A stretch of 64,000 bases of DNA from positions 1,229,501 to 1,293,500 of the forward strand of contig BROG01000025.1 of the NCBI GenBank assembly GCA_030159075.1, written 5' to 3'. Of this stretch, positions 49,037 through 57,901 are shown piece after piece. Below the pieces are notes generated by a model, which was given only the letters and a program-made list of their open reading frames with translations, had not been told where the DNA came from and ran no database searches. Made by a program: the position numbers and the translations under genes. This DNA is from Atrina japonica (Eukaryota > Mollusca > Bivalvia > Pterioida > Pinnidae). How positions within the stretch are numbered: position 1 is the stretch's first letter; each line of letters begins with the position of its first letter.

Positions 49037-49115
49037 TTAAGCGCGCTCGACTCTGGATCGTGAAGTCGTGAGTTCGAGTCCAGCCGGCGGCAGATTTGTT
49101 TCCTTTCTTTCAGAT
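49037..49115 (+). repeat. SINE head truncating the capsid-like ORF
   Basis: CGTGAAGTCGTGAGTTCGAGT and CCAGCCGGCGGCAG match the tRNA-like head of the SINE at 14994-15283. On the minus strand it supplies the last residues (GLELTTSRSRVERA) of the neighbouring frame. Confidence 0.75.
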
Positions 49116-49124
49116 GATAAACTT

Positions 49125-49546
49125 GTAGCATAAATTTGATATCTTAATGTTTCGTCAGCAAAGAAAAGCAACTTTTCGAGATAAGCTCGATAGAGATATG
49201 TATAGGTTTCAGGTGTGATCACTTTTCCATTTAAATTACAATCGATCTCGGAAAACAAACTATGCAGCAAATTGTTAACGGGGGTGATTTGACTATCATC
49301 TGCTAGATCAGTTCCATCTTGTTTGACGATTTTAGCTTCTACGTACACATAGGTCTGGTTCCAATCCAAATACTTTGGTGGGAGGGACATTAAACAACTC
49401 TGAAGCTTCACTACTACACTCATTCTCATTCGTTTCTTTTTTAAACTACTGTTCGTATGACTCGTTGTTCCTGTTCGTTTCTTGCCTGCTAAACGAGAAG
49501 AGACATGAGAGGGTGCACGAGCTAATGTTTTCTTAGGACCCGTCAT
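49125..49546 (-). pseudogene. Capsid-like protein fragment of Polinton type
   Basis: Residues in the middle read LPPKYLDWNQTYVYVEAKIV and NNLLHSLFSEIDCNL, followed by TYLYRAYLEKLL. This is the pattern of the F54H12.2-like proteins that occur in Polintons and are taken as double jelly-roll major capsid proteins. The basic N terminus (KKKRMRM) is also typical. The full protein would be several times longer. Here it stops in a SINE at about 49115, so only the N-terminal part is left. The assignment to major rather than minor capsid is from memory. Confidence 0.55.
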
Positions 49547-49910
49547 TAGGTTGGTTTCTGCTTCTTTCCCTCGTTGAACAAGGGCATTTGTTTAATGAAA
49601 GTTTATTTTGTATCACATCCATGCCCGTATTCAAAGCAAATTTGGCTGTATGAGGAATGGCTTTCGTCATGGTAGGTTTGAGAAAGTCTGACCAAATACC
49701 TTTACCATATTGCATATCAGATGCTCTGTGGCGACATGCTCCTACGAGTGTATTGACTGTACTACCTGCAAGTCTTAATGGATTGATGATTCCACCTAGC
49801 TGAGGAAAGATCAGACAATGAGTTGTTCTCGTTAACGATTGAGTCAGTTTAGGAAAGAGAAGCCCATATCCTTTCTGAGGAGGTACCCATTTATGAACGA
49901 TGAGTGTCAT
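49533..49910 (-). CDS. Polinton-associated structural-type ORF
   Basis: A 125-residue frame that begins MTLIVHKWVPPQKGYGLLFP and includes KGIWSDFLKPTMTKAIPHTA. It overlaps the start of the capsid-like frame by 14 bases in another phase. It is hydrophobic and basic with no enzymatic motif. Position beside the capsid suggests a core or minor virion role, but I do not recognise the family firmly. The tail is likely altered by a frameshift near 49570. Confidence 0.4.
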   Translation of the reverse strand: MTLIVHKWVPPQKGYGLLFPKLTQSLTRTTHCLIFPQLGGIINPLRLAGSTVNTLVGACRHRASDMQYGKGIWSDFLKPTMTKAIPHTAKFALNTGMDVIQNKLSLNKCPCSTRERSRNQPNDGS

Positions 49911-49977
49911 AATGTGTCACTATCAATACAGTCCTTAGAAATGGATTCAAACGTGGGAACTTGAGTCCTCTACATAT

Positions 49978-50185
49978 TCAATGATTTGCTTTGGAGGATA
50001 GTTTCATACTGGGATTAGGCATGATGTACCCCATACAGCCACTTAACATAACCATCCAGAACGGACTATTGTCATCTTTCAAACCCAAATGAACGACGCA
50101 AGCTATGATGATTGTAAAGGCAAGTATTACTTGAACAAAGAGTACAATTTCATTTCGAGGTATGTTTTTTTTCGCACCATTTCCA
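49978..50185 (-). CDS. Small two-helix membrane ORF of the Polinton
   Basis: The frame ending at TGA 49978-49980 contains NEIVLFVQVILAFTIIIACV, an obvious transmembrane helix, then WMVMLSGCMGYIMPNPSM, a second hydrophobic stretch. No good ATG is left upstream, so the start is decayed or lost. Small membrane ORFs at this place are common in Polinton-type elements. The function is unknown. Confidence 0.4.
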
Positions 50186-50259
50186 AGTAGTACTAGATGT
50201 ATGACTCACTCGATCATGTAGTTTCTCGGTGGGCTCATTGTTGACTCTGACACTCGGCT

Positions 50260-51310
50260 TACTGAGTCTACTGGTCGATCAAGTTGGATTTGCGGATCCA
50301 TAAATCAAAACTTGAAGGATATCCTTTCCAATGTACCATCACTTCTTTTATAACACGATTTTTACCTACGTGTCTTTTTCTATGATCGAGAATCTCATCA
50401 TCCTGGATGTAATATACATAAGGATAACGATCAGGTACTCGTTTTCTCGACCGTGAACAGTTCCGTGGTCCAGTTAGGTATGTATCCTTTATCAAATGTA
50501 CGTTTTACTTTACTGATACGTACGCGATCACCTGTATGAAACTTGGGCAATGGACGGCTTTTAGAAGGGGTACCATATAAGGTCTACCAGACTTCCAACA
50601 CATTGGAAGGATTGACTTTTATGGGACTTCTACCGATACTACGATGATACGATTGATTATAAGCTTGAACAATCTGAGGCAGAACGTCAACATAACGACG
50701 TGAACGAGTATGAGTAAAATATCTCCACATGCGAGCTTTTAGTGTCTGTTGAAATCGTTCTACAATACTAGCTTTTGTTTCTATATTGTCTGTCGTAAGG
50801 AAATGAGTATCATGAAACGTTTGACAAAATTCACGATTCAAAAATTCTTTTCCTTTATCGGATTGTCTACGATTGGGACGTCGTCGTTTAGCTTGTTTAA
50901 TACAGCTTGAAACCCTCGTACCATTTCTTTGACTGATTAATTTTTCAAAGGGATGACCCAAGCATATTTAGATAGAACATCAATGACGCATAAGAGAAAC
51001 ATATACCCATCATTGTGTGTCTTGATGTTGGATAGATCCGCTAAATCTAACTGCCATTGTTCATCCATATCGGTCACTTGCGTTTGGTTACGAAGAAACT
51101 TTCTCTTGATAGATTTATGAAGCGTATACGTGTCTTGTTCTTTCAACCATTGTTTGACCTCATTTAGAGAAATGGGGTACTTTCGACGTTTCACTTCTCG
51201 ATAGAGAGGTTGTATACCTGCATACCCAACCCAATTAGAGAGATCATAATAGATGGATGCTAATTTGGCATTTTGCGAATATTTTAAGTTTTGATCAATT
51301 CTGGAAGATG
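50260..51310 (-). pseudogene. Polinton integrase (retroviral-type core plus chromodomain), broken
   Basis: Catalyses DNA joining during insertion in the family. N-terminal zinc-binding-like part near 51200. Core at 50600-51100 with WQLDLADLSNIKTHNDGY (first Asp), SDKGKEFLNREFC (second Asp) and ASIVERFQQTLK (Glu). An SH3-like part follows with GDRVRISKVKRTF. The C-terminal chromodomain at 50268-50495 holds VMVHWKGYPSSFDLWI. Frame changes near 50950 and 50500 and an in-frame stop near 50582 inactivate it. The length of about 340 residues fits the family. Neighbours support Polinton rather than LTR origin. Confidence 0.8.
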
Positions 51311-51365
51311 AGAACTCTTTTGAGATTTTTTAATGGTAGACCAGGAGTCAATCTTTGCCAATCCT

Positions 51366-51581
51366 TTACCATTTTCTGACTAAGGGATGTGTCTTTGCAG
51401 AATCTTTTATGTCAGTAATAGGAAGAGTAGGCATAGCATCATAGAGCCCTATGTCATATTCGTCATTATTATCATCCAGAGGTTTAGGGTTACCCATAGC
51501 CTTTGATTTTACGGTAGATTGATTCATCACTTTGATATAATTAGGGTTACGTATCCAATCACGAGGGACATTCGATTCCAC
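51366..51581 (-). pseudogene. Polinton-associated protein, C-terminal part
   Basis: The frame starts MESNVPRDWIRNPNYIKVMN and ends HPLVRKW. It directly follows the 51590-52130 frame after a stop at 51582-51584 (TAA before the ATG-like start) and is probably the end of the same protein. Function unknown. Confidence 0.35.
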
Positions 51582-51589
51582 TAATCATT

Positions 51590-52137
51590 TTACAAAACTA
51601 TCAAGTCCCGAGGGTTGATACCCTTTACTAGGTTGTGTCCGTAAGGCATCAGTTACGAGATCGACCATATTTGTCCCAGGTACGGTCTTCCCTTTGTACC
51701 GATTTGACCGTCCCATGTTAGTATATCAGAATGTTTCTTGGGATGTTTAAATAACAAAGGGACTTTTGGTTTTAATGGAGAAGTGACACTGGATGTAATA
51801 GCTGTCACAAGATCTTGATCTTCAGGAGACATTTCAGCTTTAACATCATCTTTGACATCTTTGACTTTTTCTGTTTTCTGAGACCAAGGTCTCTGTTCTA
51901 GAGGATGACAGGCTTGTTGTAGATATGTACCGTATCGATGAAGTTCTTGACCAAACTTGGCTACCTTAGCTTCAGGAGTCAAATCATCACGACCTACAAT
52001 CGCATCTAATCCATTACTTTAATGCACCGAAGATGCTACTTCAGGTGTATGAGGCAAAGGGTGTAAAGTGCTTTCTCTCCATTGTTTGAGTTCCTCCATG
52101 GTCCTCTCGGGAACTAAGATCATTTTTCGTGTGCTCA
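51590..52137 (-). pseudogene. Polinton-associated protein, N-terminal part
   Basis: The likely start is MSTRKMILVPERTMEELKQW at 52137, not the upstream ATG. The frame is stopped near 52019 and resumes as TPEAKVAKFGQELHRYGTYL, with DILTWDGQ further on. A leading KM-L-VP-E motif and a helical middle are common to an uncharacterised protein set in bivalve Polintons, as I remember it. No catalytic motif. Confidence 0.4.
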
Positions 52138-52209
52138 TAGTTATAGAATAGATTTTAAGACAGGAGAAGCTATGACTCCTAGTAATGGCGCAAATAAGGG
52201 TAAAATAGG

Positions 52210-52548
52210 TCAAACGCCACCCTGTTGATTCGTTAGAATACGATGTCGTTGAAGGACAGTCAATTGAGGATGAACTAGTTTTCTTAAGACCCGTTTCTTT
52301 GAACCCAAGTGCTGTTTCTGACGTTTTGTTAAAGGAATTACTCCTTTTAAGATGTTATACACAACTTCACAAATTTTCATGATCGTGTCATCGGGGGCAT
52401 ACCGTAAGATCATCTTTTTAAACTCAATAGGATACTGGTTTTGTCCTAAGACTTTAATCAAAGCGGCATGAGATTCAAGCCCATGCTTACTTTTTCTTGG
52501 TGGTATGATGTAACTACAACTAAGTATTCTAAACAAATGACTCAGCAC
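52210..52548 (-). CDS. Small basic Polinton ORF ending QQGG
   Basis: Probably begins within the frame near HAALIKVLGQNQYPIEFKKM. It continues VVYNILKGVIPLTKRQKQHL and ends ILTNQQGGV. It is basic and helical. A C-terminal Gly-Gly motif resembles sites cut by adenain-type proteases, and similar small ORFs accompany Polintons. Likely DNA-condensing or core protein. The function is inferred only. Confidence 0.45.
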   Translation of the reverse strand: MLSHLFRILSCSYIIPPRKSKHGLESHAALIKVLGQNQYPIEFKKMILRYAPDDTIMKICEVVYNILKGVIPLTKRQKQHLGSKKRVLRKLVHPQLTVLQRHRILTNQQGGV

Positions 52549-52886
52549 GTGATCTGAGGTAGTTTTATAAACCTATAGCAACAAAGGTTTTGGTAATAAG
52601 GGAAATAACAAAGACTGCTTTGGAGTAGCAGTAGGAGTAGACTTCTTAGGTACTTCAGTTTCTGTAGGACTGCTTTAGTCTTAGTAATAGGAGGTTGTTT
52701 CCGTTGAATCATTTTGATATTATGTCTACCAAGAAGACGTATATGTTGTTCAAAGACAGATCTTGCAGAAGCAGAAGTCCCTGCTGCAGGGCTGTTGGTT
52801 ACAGGAGGAGACGGTATTCGTGGAGGAGAAGACTGATTCAATGTGTCAGCTTCACGAAATTGTTTCAGATTTAGTTTTAGAACCAA
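52542..52886 (-). pseudogene. Pro/Ser-rich Polinton ORF
   Basis: It begins MVLKLNLKQFREADTLNQSS, then a Pro/Ser/Ala-rich linker, then a basic patch RLLGRHNIKMIQRKQPP. The leucine-rich tail probably lies in a shifted frame. It overlaps the next ORF by 7 bases. Unknown function. Confidence 0.35.
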
Positions 52887-52908
52887 TGGTGTGTTCTTCT
52901 TCTTCTTC

Positions 52909-53312
52909 TTAGGCTCTTCTTTTTCTGCTTAGGAGGAGGGGATGATTTGTTTTCTTTTTAGATTCAGTGTTCTTCTTGAGACGACCAGCCCACTGTAATA
53001 GGGATCGAATTATTACCCCACCTAAGAACCCTGCCCCTCCCCATTTTAAAATAGCAGTTTTCTTAGCTTCTTCATCAGCTTTTGGGTCAGCAATGATTTT
53101 TAAATGATCAGCATTTCTCTGTATTAACGGTGCTGTAGGTTTGGTCACTGGAATATACCAGACAGAAGATTTTTAGCCCATATACCAAACCATTTCAATA
53201 AAGCGCCTCTACCTAATTCTAATAGTTCTTGGTGTCTTACGGGATCTTTCTCCAATTGCAATTTTCTTAAAGTAGTCACCACTTTACTGGTGGCTTTAGG
53301 TAAAGGATTCAT
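52909..53312 (-). pseudogene. Small membrane-type Polinton ORF in two frames
   Basis: A 55-residue frame (53145-53312) starts MNPLPKATSKVVTTLRKLQL and stops at TGA, which overlaps a GTG-started frame (52909-53148) with GGAGFLGGVIIRSLLQWA, a likely membrane helix. The two may be one protein split by a frameshift or two overlapping genes. Function unknown. Confidence 0.4.
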
Positions 53313-53364
53313 GATTCTATGTTAACTGGTTTACGAGAGATGACGGTCTAGAGAAAGTAACTGT

Positions 53365-54003
53365 CTACTTATAAGGTATATACAACACTATCCCTCCCGT
53401 ATACCAAGGATGAAACAGATTTGATCTTAATCTTAGATTATCAGGGGTAGACGATGTGAGATCATTCAAGTGATAGCCATGAGGACGATTTGTAGCTCGT
53501 GTTAAGCATGGTTTAACCCTGATAGGTCTAATTGACTTCACTTGAGATTTATCTCTAGGATTCTTAAAGGACGAGATAATGAGCATTCAGACTTATCGTA
53601 CGATATTGTTTAGCACGATCAAACAAGTTTTATGTGATGTAGATCACACTTGTGTTCCGATGATGTGCTTTTCGTGTAAACCATTCTACGATAGAATCGA
53701 GAGCTTTACTACCCATCATATCATCAAAGATAAGTAGGTGACAGAAACTAAGACTTCGTCATCCTCAGGTATATTTTGAACGAAGTGAACATGATGTTTA
53801 AGTTGTAATATTTCATAAGCAGGTTGCCATACACGATAACATCATACAATTTTGTCGGGAGGTGAATGAATCCATTGATTCTTCAATTCTATCAACTGTT
53901 TTACAAATTCAGTTTTCCCTGATTTGGTAGGTCCTGTCACAACCATGGTAAATTCATGCTTTAATTGAATTGTATTGGGAGATATGGACTGATAGTTAGC
54001 CAT
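53365..54003 (-). pseudogene. Polinton packaging-type ATPase, broken
   Basis: It starts MANYQSISPNTIQLK at 54003. Walker A is MVVTGPTKSGKTEFV. The frame stops at 53842. The Walker B-like acidic motif (IFDDMM) is encoded near 53720 in another phase. The C-terminal part is at 53365-53586 with FKNPRDKSQVKS and RPHGYHLNDLTSSTPDNLRL. The order and motifs fit the FtsK/HerA-type genome-packaging ATPase of Polintons. At least two frameshifts and an apparent internal deletion between FKNPRDKSQ and RPHGY inactivate it. Confidence 0.75.
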
Positions 54004-54289
54004 TTTAATACTAGTAATAAAACTGAGAGATGTAGTATTATATGCATGGTCACTTTAGTAGTGTATGTATAAATCATCTAAGGTATAAGACAAAAACGTT
54101 CCGAGTAGTAGTAGTAGGAGTCATGCAACAACTCGTACTCCGAATAGACCTCTGATGTCATAGCGTGCGCGTTCATAGTTTTTATATAAACCAGACATTT
54201 GGTTTTACTTGGTATCAGTTCATCAGGGACAGATTTCAAGACACAAAATTGGAGATAAAAGTTGCTGTTGTGAGGTCTTCTTCCTGTAG

Positions 54290-54529
54290 GCCAGCATTTA
54301 CAACCCGTCCGCCGCCACCACCTTATAGGTCTAGGGTACCACCACCTAGGCCTCCTCCTCCCAGAGCTATGCCACCAGCACCCCCATGCCTGAGCTACAG
54401 TATACTATGGCTCAGGCAGATTTGAGGCTTCTGATGCTGCAGGAGGCAGAAATAAGGCGTCTGATAAAGGAGAAAGAACTCGAAGTCAGTCGTGCAGCGA
54501 CTGTTGGACGGAGAATAGTCCTTCTCTGA
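54290..54529 (+). pseudogene. Proline-rich / coiled-coil ORF
   Basis: A proline-rich stretch (TRPPPPPYRSRVPPPRPPPP) in one frame is followed after a one-base shift by a 47-residue frame (54386-54529) starting MPELQYTMAQADLRLLMLQE, which continues as an amphipathic helix. It probably was one protein. I have seen such Pro-rich plus coiled-coil ORFs with virus-like elements but cannot name the function. Confidence 0.4.
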
Positions 54530-54734
54530 CGAGAAAAATTCAACGGCCACCAAACTTACACGAAAAGAAACCTTAACTGAAACTATGCATTTTTTCGTAT
54601 GTGTTGTATTATACTGTAGTGGTGAGTCTAACCTACAGCATTCACTAGTTCATTTACTCGATCGATACAGATACTGTTTTCACTGTCTGAACTTTGATAC
54701 TTGTTGAAACGACGTAAGTGAACAACTTCATACT

Positions 54735-54960
54735 TCACAACTTTGTCACGTTGTCACTTATGTCACTTTGTCACTTATGTCACTTTGTCACTTGTGTCAC
54801 TTTGAGACTTCATAACTTAGAACGTTGCACACGTTGCAAACTTTGAAACAGGAGAACAGTACACACTTGATCACTTTGGTAGACTTTGAGAACGACACAC
54901 ACACACACTAGATCACTTTTACAAACTTTGAGTACGTTACACACTTTCATAGTCTATGGT
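54735..54960. repeat. Short-unit tandem repeat TGTCACTT
   Basis: CACTTTGTCACTTATGTCA repeats several times and grades into ACTTTGAGAAC-type units. Confidence 0.7.
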
Positions 54961-55094
54961 TCTCTCTCCTGTCGTGATATTAGTCAGTCTCTGAAAAAAA
55001 TAGATATCCCATGATTCCATAGCCAAGATGGCTACCCTTCCTATACTTCCTGTTTCACTACCCACCCTCCCTCTCTGGTTTAGTGCATTTAGTC

Positions 55095-55310
55095 CATATA
55101 GAGTAATCTCCCCTTTTGTTCCACCCCTATAGTCTATACAGAGTAATCGCCCTTTGTTCAACCTATACAGTCTATACAGTGATATTTCACCTATAGAATC
55201 TATGCACGGTGATCTCCCCTTTGTTCCACCTATGCAGTCTATACAGAATAATCTCCCTTTTGTCCTACTCATACAGGCTATACAGAGTGATCTTCCCATT
55301 TGTCCTACTA
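55095..55310. repeat. ~45-bp tandem repeat, five units
   Basis: CTATACAGAGTAATCTCCC and TTTGTTCCACCTAT recur about five times with point differences. The open frames on both strands here are repeats, not genes. Confidence 0.85.
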
Positions 55311-55479
55311 CTTGTAACGAAGGCTCTCATTGGCTCGTTATCCAAGATGGCCGCCCCCACAAAATTCCACTTCCGGTCATAGACACGCCTCCAAATTCAA
55401 CGATTGGCTCTTTCTCCTTATTGCCATGACAACTAGACCTTATTTCCGGTATGACGTACTTCCGGTACGACGTCACAGG

Positions 55480-55603
55480 CGGCTGCATGGCACGCATTTT
55501 GAATTGACCAATCAGAAGCCAGGAATCTGATGACGTCATCAACAGTGCCACTGTTGCCGCTCCCTAGCAGTCAAATTCAAAAATGCGTGCCATGGAGCTG
55601 CCT
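55480..55603. repeat. Inverted repeat with ~65-bp spacer
   Basis: GGCTGCATGGCACGCATTTT with GAATTGAC (55480-55507) is matched in reverse by GTCAAATTC and AAAAATGCGTGCCATGGAGC (55571-55603). TGACGTCAT and GACGTCAC palindromes lie beside it. Confidence 0.75.
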
Positions 55604-55611
55604 ATTAGTAC

Positions 55612-56079
55612 TGGAGAGAGATTGAAATTCGCAAATCCTTGTACAAGAAATACAAACGAGGATTAAATGCCACCGACGGGGTGGACATTCATTAATCTCG
55701 GGTGGAATCATCATGAGTGGAACCGGATTTTTAGCTCCTCTGGCTCTACCCATTCAACGGGTTGCAATGACGTGTGGAAGTATAGGCTTAGCTCTAAAAG
55801 GAGTCAGACGAATTGTGCAATCTAAACTGAAAAAATCACGACTCCCTGAAAAATATCGCTCAATCTAAATTAAATAGCGTGCAGGATTTAATCAGTAAAG
55901 CTTTACACGACGGAAATAGTTCCAAAACCGAATTTAAAACGGTTTCCGACGAACTAGAAAAATATTGAACCATGAAAAAAGAAATTAAGCGTGAACCCGA
56001 AAAAGAAGAAGTAGAAAAAAAAAACAATGTGCATTTAAAGAAACAATTAGCAGATGTCCTAAAACGCATTTCAAAATGA
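55612..56079 (+). pseudogene. Decayed virus-element ORF with hydrophobic centre
   Basis: Segments in successive frames: YKKYKRGLNATDGVD, then a 51-residue frame (55713-55868) MSGTGFLAPLALPIQRVAMT with a membrane-like middle, then LISKALHDGNSS and EVEKKNNVHLKKQLADVLK. Recurrent bivalve proteins of this build (helix, glycine-rich hydrophobic centre, helix) occur with Polinton-like elements in my memory. Two frameshifts and a TGA make it a pseudogene. Confidence 0.45.
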
Positions 56080-56123
56080 AATTCTATTGCACGTTAGATT
56101 TATAAACATTAAATGTTTATAAA

Positions 56124-56423
56124 TTAGCGTTTGTCAAGCATCTTAATTACTTCTCTTAATTTTGTTCCTACACAAGCATCGCATAATTCGTATATGGATG
56201 TTGTCCATTTTCCACATTCTTTACAAAACTTCATCTTGTCTTTATTCCTTTTCATGTAATAATGATGATTATAACAATATAAAGACTTTGCTTTTGCTTT
56301 CTTGGGACAGGTGTATTTTCTCTTCATTCCAGGCATATGACACATTATTTTATCATAGGGCAAATATATTAATACGTCCTTAGTTCCATCCTTAGAAAAC
56401 ATTTTATCTAACACATAGTACAC
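56124..56423 (-). CDS. Small Cys/His zinc-binding-type protein
   Basis: A 99-residue intact frame starting MYYVLDKMFSKDGTKDVLIY. It has spaced cysteines and histidines: CHMPG, YTCPKK, LYCYNHHYY, FCKECGKW and LCDACVG, enough for two zinc sites. It is basic. No named family. It stands between two decayed virus-type ORFs, and intactness with good ATG and stop suggests it is younger or still used. Confidence 0.5.
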   Translation of the reverse strand: MYYVLDKMFSKDGTKDVLIYLPYDKIMCHMPGMKRKYTCPKKAKAKSLYCYNHHYYMKRNKDKMKFCKECGKWTTSIYELCDACVGTKLREVIKMLDKR

Positions 56424-56548
56424 TTTTTATATACAATATTTGTTTTCTTTATGTCAATTCATTTAAAAATAGTACGTAGTACATGCTTTAAATATTTTTC
56501 AAAGGTATAGATTTTGTTCATGTTGTAATACTCGATGGAAGTGGCTGC

Positions 56549-57290
56549 TCATCTACAGATCATAGAATATTTTTCCACATCCTCATCCAAATCGGTCCCC
56601 ATCACTGTTGCGAATGTTGAAACCCTCTTCGCTACAACCGCCTCGGTAAGTTTAATTTGGATAGATTCGATAGAGGAACCGATAAAAACACTTTCTATTT
56701 TTAAACCCCCAATAAGTCTATACTTTTAGTTTTTAGCACTAGTTTTGATACAGCCATACTTGATTTTTACACCCACATCCTTTTTCATCTTCTTTCTGTA
56801 AAATTCTGAAGTTATAACCATCTCACCATTTTCCGTTCTCGTATACACCTTTGCATAGATGACTGGGGAAGCATTGGCATTATATTTGAGAATATTGGGG
56901 TTTTTCGAATTGATTGGCTTTCTTCTCTCTTCTTTTTTTTCAAATGTGGAGCGAGGTCGTCAATCTTTGATCTTATGAATTCCGTAATTTTTTCCATCAT
57001 GTCGATAAATTTTTCCTCTTTTTCAGTTTTACCCTCTCGTTCATCAAAGCATACAAAAGGTGTAGAGTATCCACTCAAGTCGCCCGTGGCGGGATCTTTA
57101 TTCTTACATACTCCAAATGAAAACAGGTTTGGAGTTCTTATAAGGAGAGGACCAACACCGTTCGGATAAGAGTACTTTATGGGCACCATTAGATATGGAA
57201 CAGGTTGTTGCATAAATTTCTCCCACAAACAATTTAGTTTCATCAAAATTCTCAATTGTTAGTATGCCATTTTTATTACGCTATTTGTTT
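56549..57290 (-). pseudogene. Virus-type ssDNA-binding-like protein, broken
   Basis: The best part (56860-57190) reads YSYPNGVGPLLIRTPNLFSF, then STPFVCFDEREG and FIDMMEKITEFIRSKI. After a shift it continues NASPVIYAKVYTRTENGEMV, and after another shift LKIESVFIGSSIESIQIKL. The order of P-LFSFG, acidic loop, helix, Y-KV and the final I-V-L-EA strand recalls a presumed single-strand DNA-binding family of large DNA viruses. This is recognition from memory. At least three frame changes and a TAA inside make it inactive. Confidence 0.5.
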
Positions 57291-57299
57291 TCTTTGTGT

Positions 57300-57850
57300 C
57301 ATTTCGTTCAAAAGTATGGTTCTATACTACCTTTTATTTCTGTTTTAATACGAGTCGTCATGTTATACTAAAAATCGATAATGTGTGCCAGACGCGGATT
57401 ATAAAAATTGATAGTGGAACATTTACTTCTCTTCCGCCGTTAAAGACGAGCAGACGTGCATAAAAAACGATATCTGTAGGTAAATTATCATCCTATGTAT
57501 CCCATAAGCCGTCTTTGTACGCCATCGGACCAGTTCCCCCAACCGTTCCGTTTCGCCAGTTCACCCAACCACCCCTAGGTAAATAAACATGTGCTCCAGA
57601 AGCTGTCTTTTACATCACACATAGAATTGTTGCATACATATATGTGTGTAAATAGTAGAGAAGACATGTCTGAACAGAGTTCTCTTAAAATTGCCACAAA
57701 CTCTTCTCGTAATATCTTAACGTTGCTTGCGATGTTGAAGGATGGCTCAGTTACTATTGAATCTAACGACCACATACCGTCATACAACTAATCTGTACCG
57801 GAATATCGGTTAGTCCGTGATCGACTTGGACTATTACATTCCGTTTAACA
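57300..57850. other. Spacer, upstream region of possible host gene
   Basis: No clear gene. A 40-residue minus frame ending at 57493 (GWVNWRNGTVGGTGPMAYKD) is Gly/Trp-rich but has no start and no recognised relative. Confidence 0.35.
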
Positions 57851-57901
57851 ATGGCTTCCGACGTGGTTGGGCTAAGTGCACCTGAACCAAACAACACAGA
57901 G
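57851..57901 (+). CDS. Possible first coding exon of a host gene
   Basis: AACAATGGCTTCC is a good start context. The frame MASDVVGLSAPEPNNTE is followed directly by GTAATC, a usable donor. Codon use is less AT-biased than the surroundings. The rest of the gene would lie beyond the window or hidden in the following repeats. No function can be given. Confidence 0.35.

Larger units (their letters stand above)
49115..54003 (-). mobile_element. Polinton/Maverick-like (adintovirus-type) DNA element, truncated
   Basis: A run of minus-strand ORFs, from right to left: packaging-type ATPase, small ORFs, integrase with chromodomain, membrane ORF, core-type ORF and capsid-like fragment. This set is the recognised Polinton repertoire. 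No protein-primed DNA polymerase or adenain-type protease is seen. Terminal inverted repeats were not identified. Frames carry many breaks, so the element is dead. Confidence 0.75.

Noticed and set aside
48724..49071. 115-residue plus frame before the SINE
   Set aside because: No recognisable domain, and its end lies in the SINE head.
54937..55299. Frame with repeated GTKGRS/CIDCIG on the minus strand
   Set aside because: It is a translation of a 45-bp tandem repeat array.
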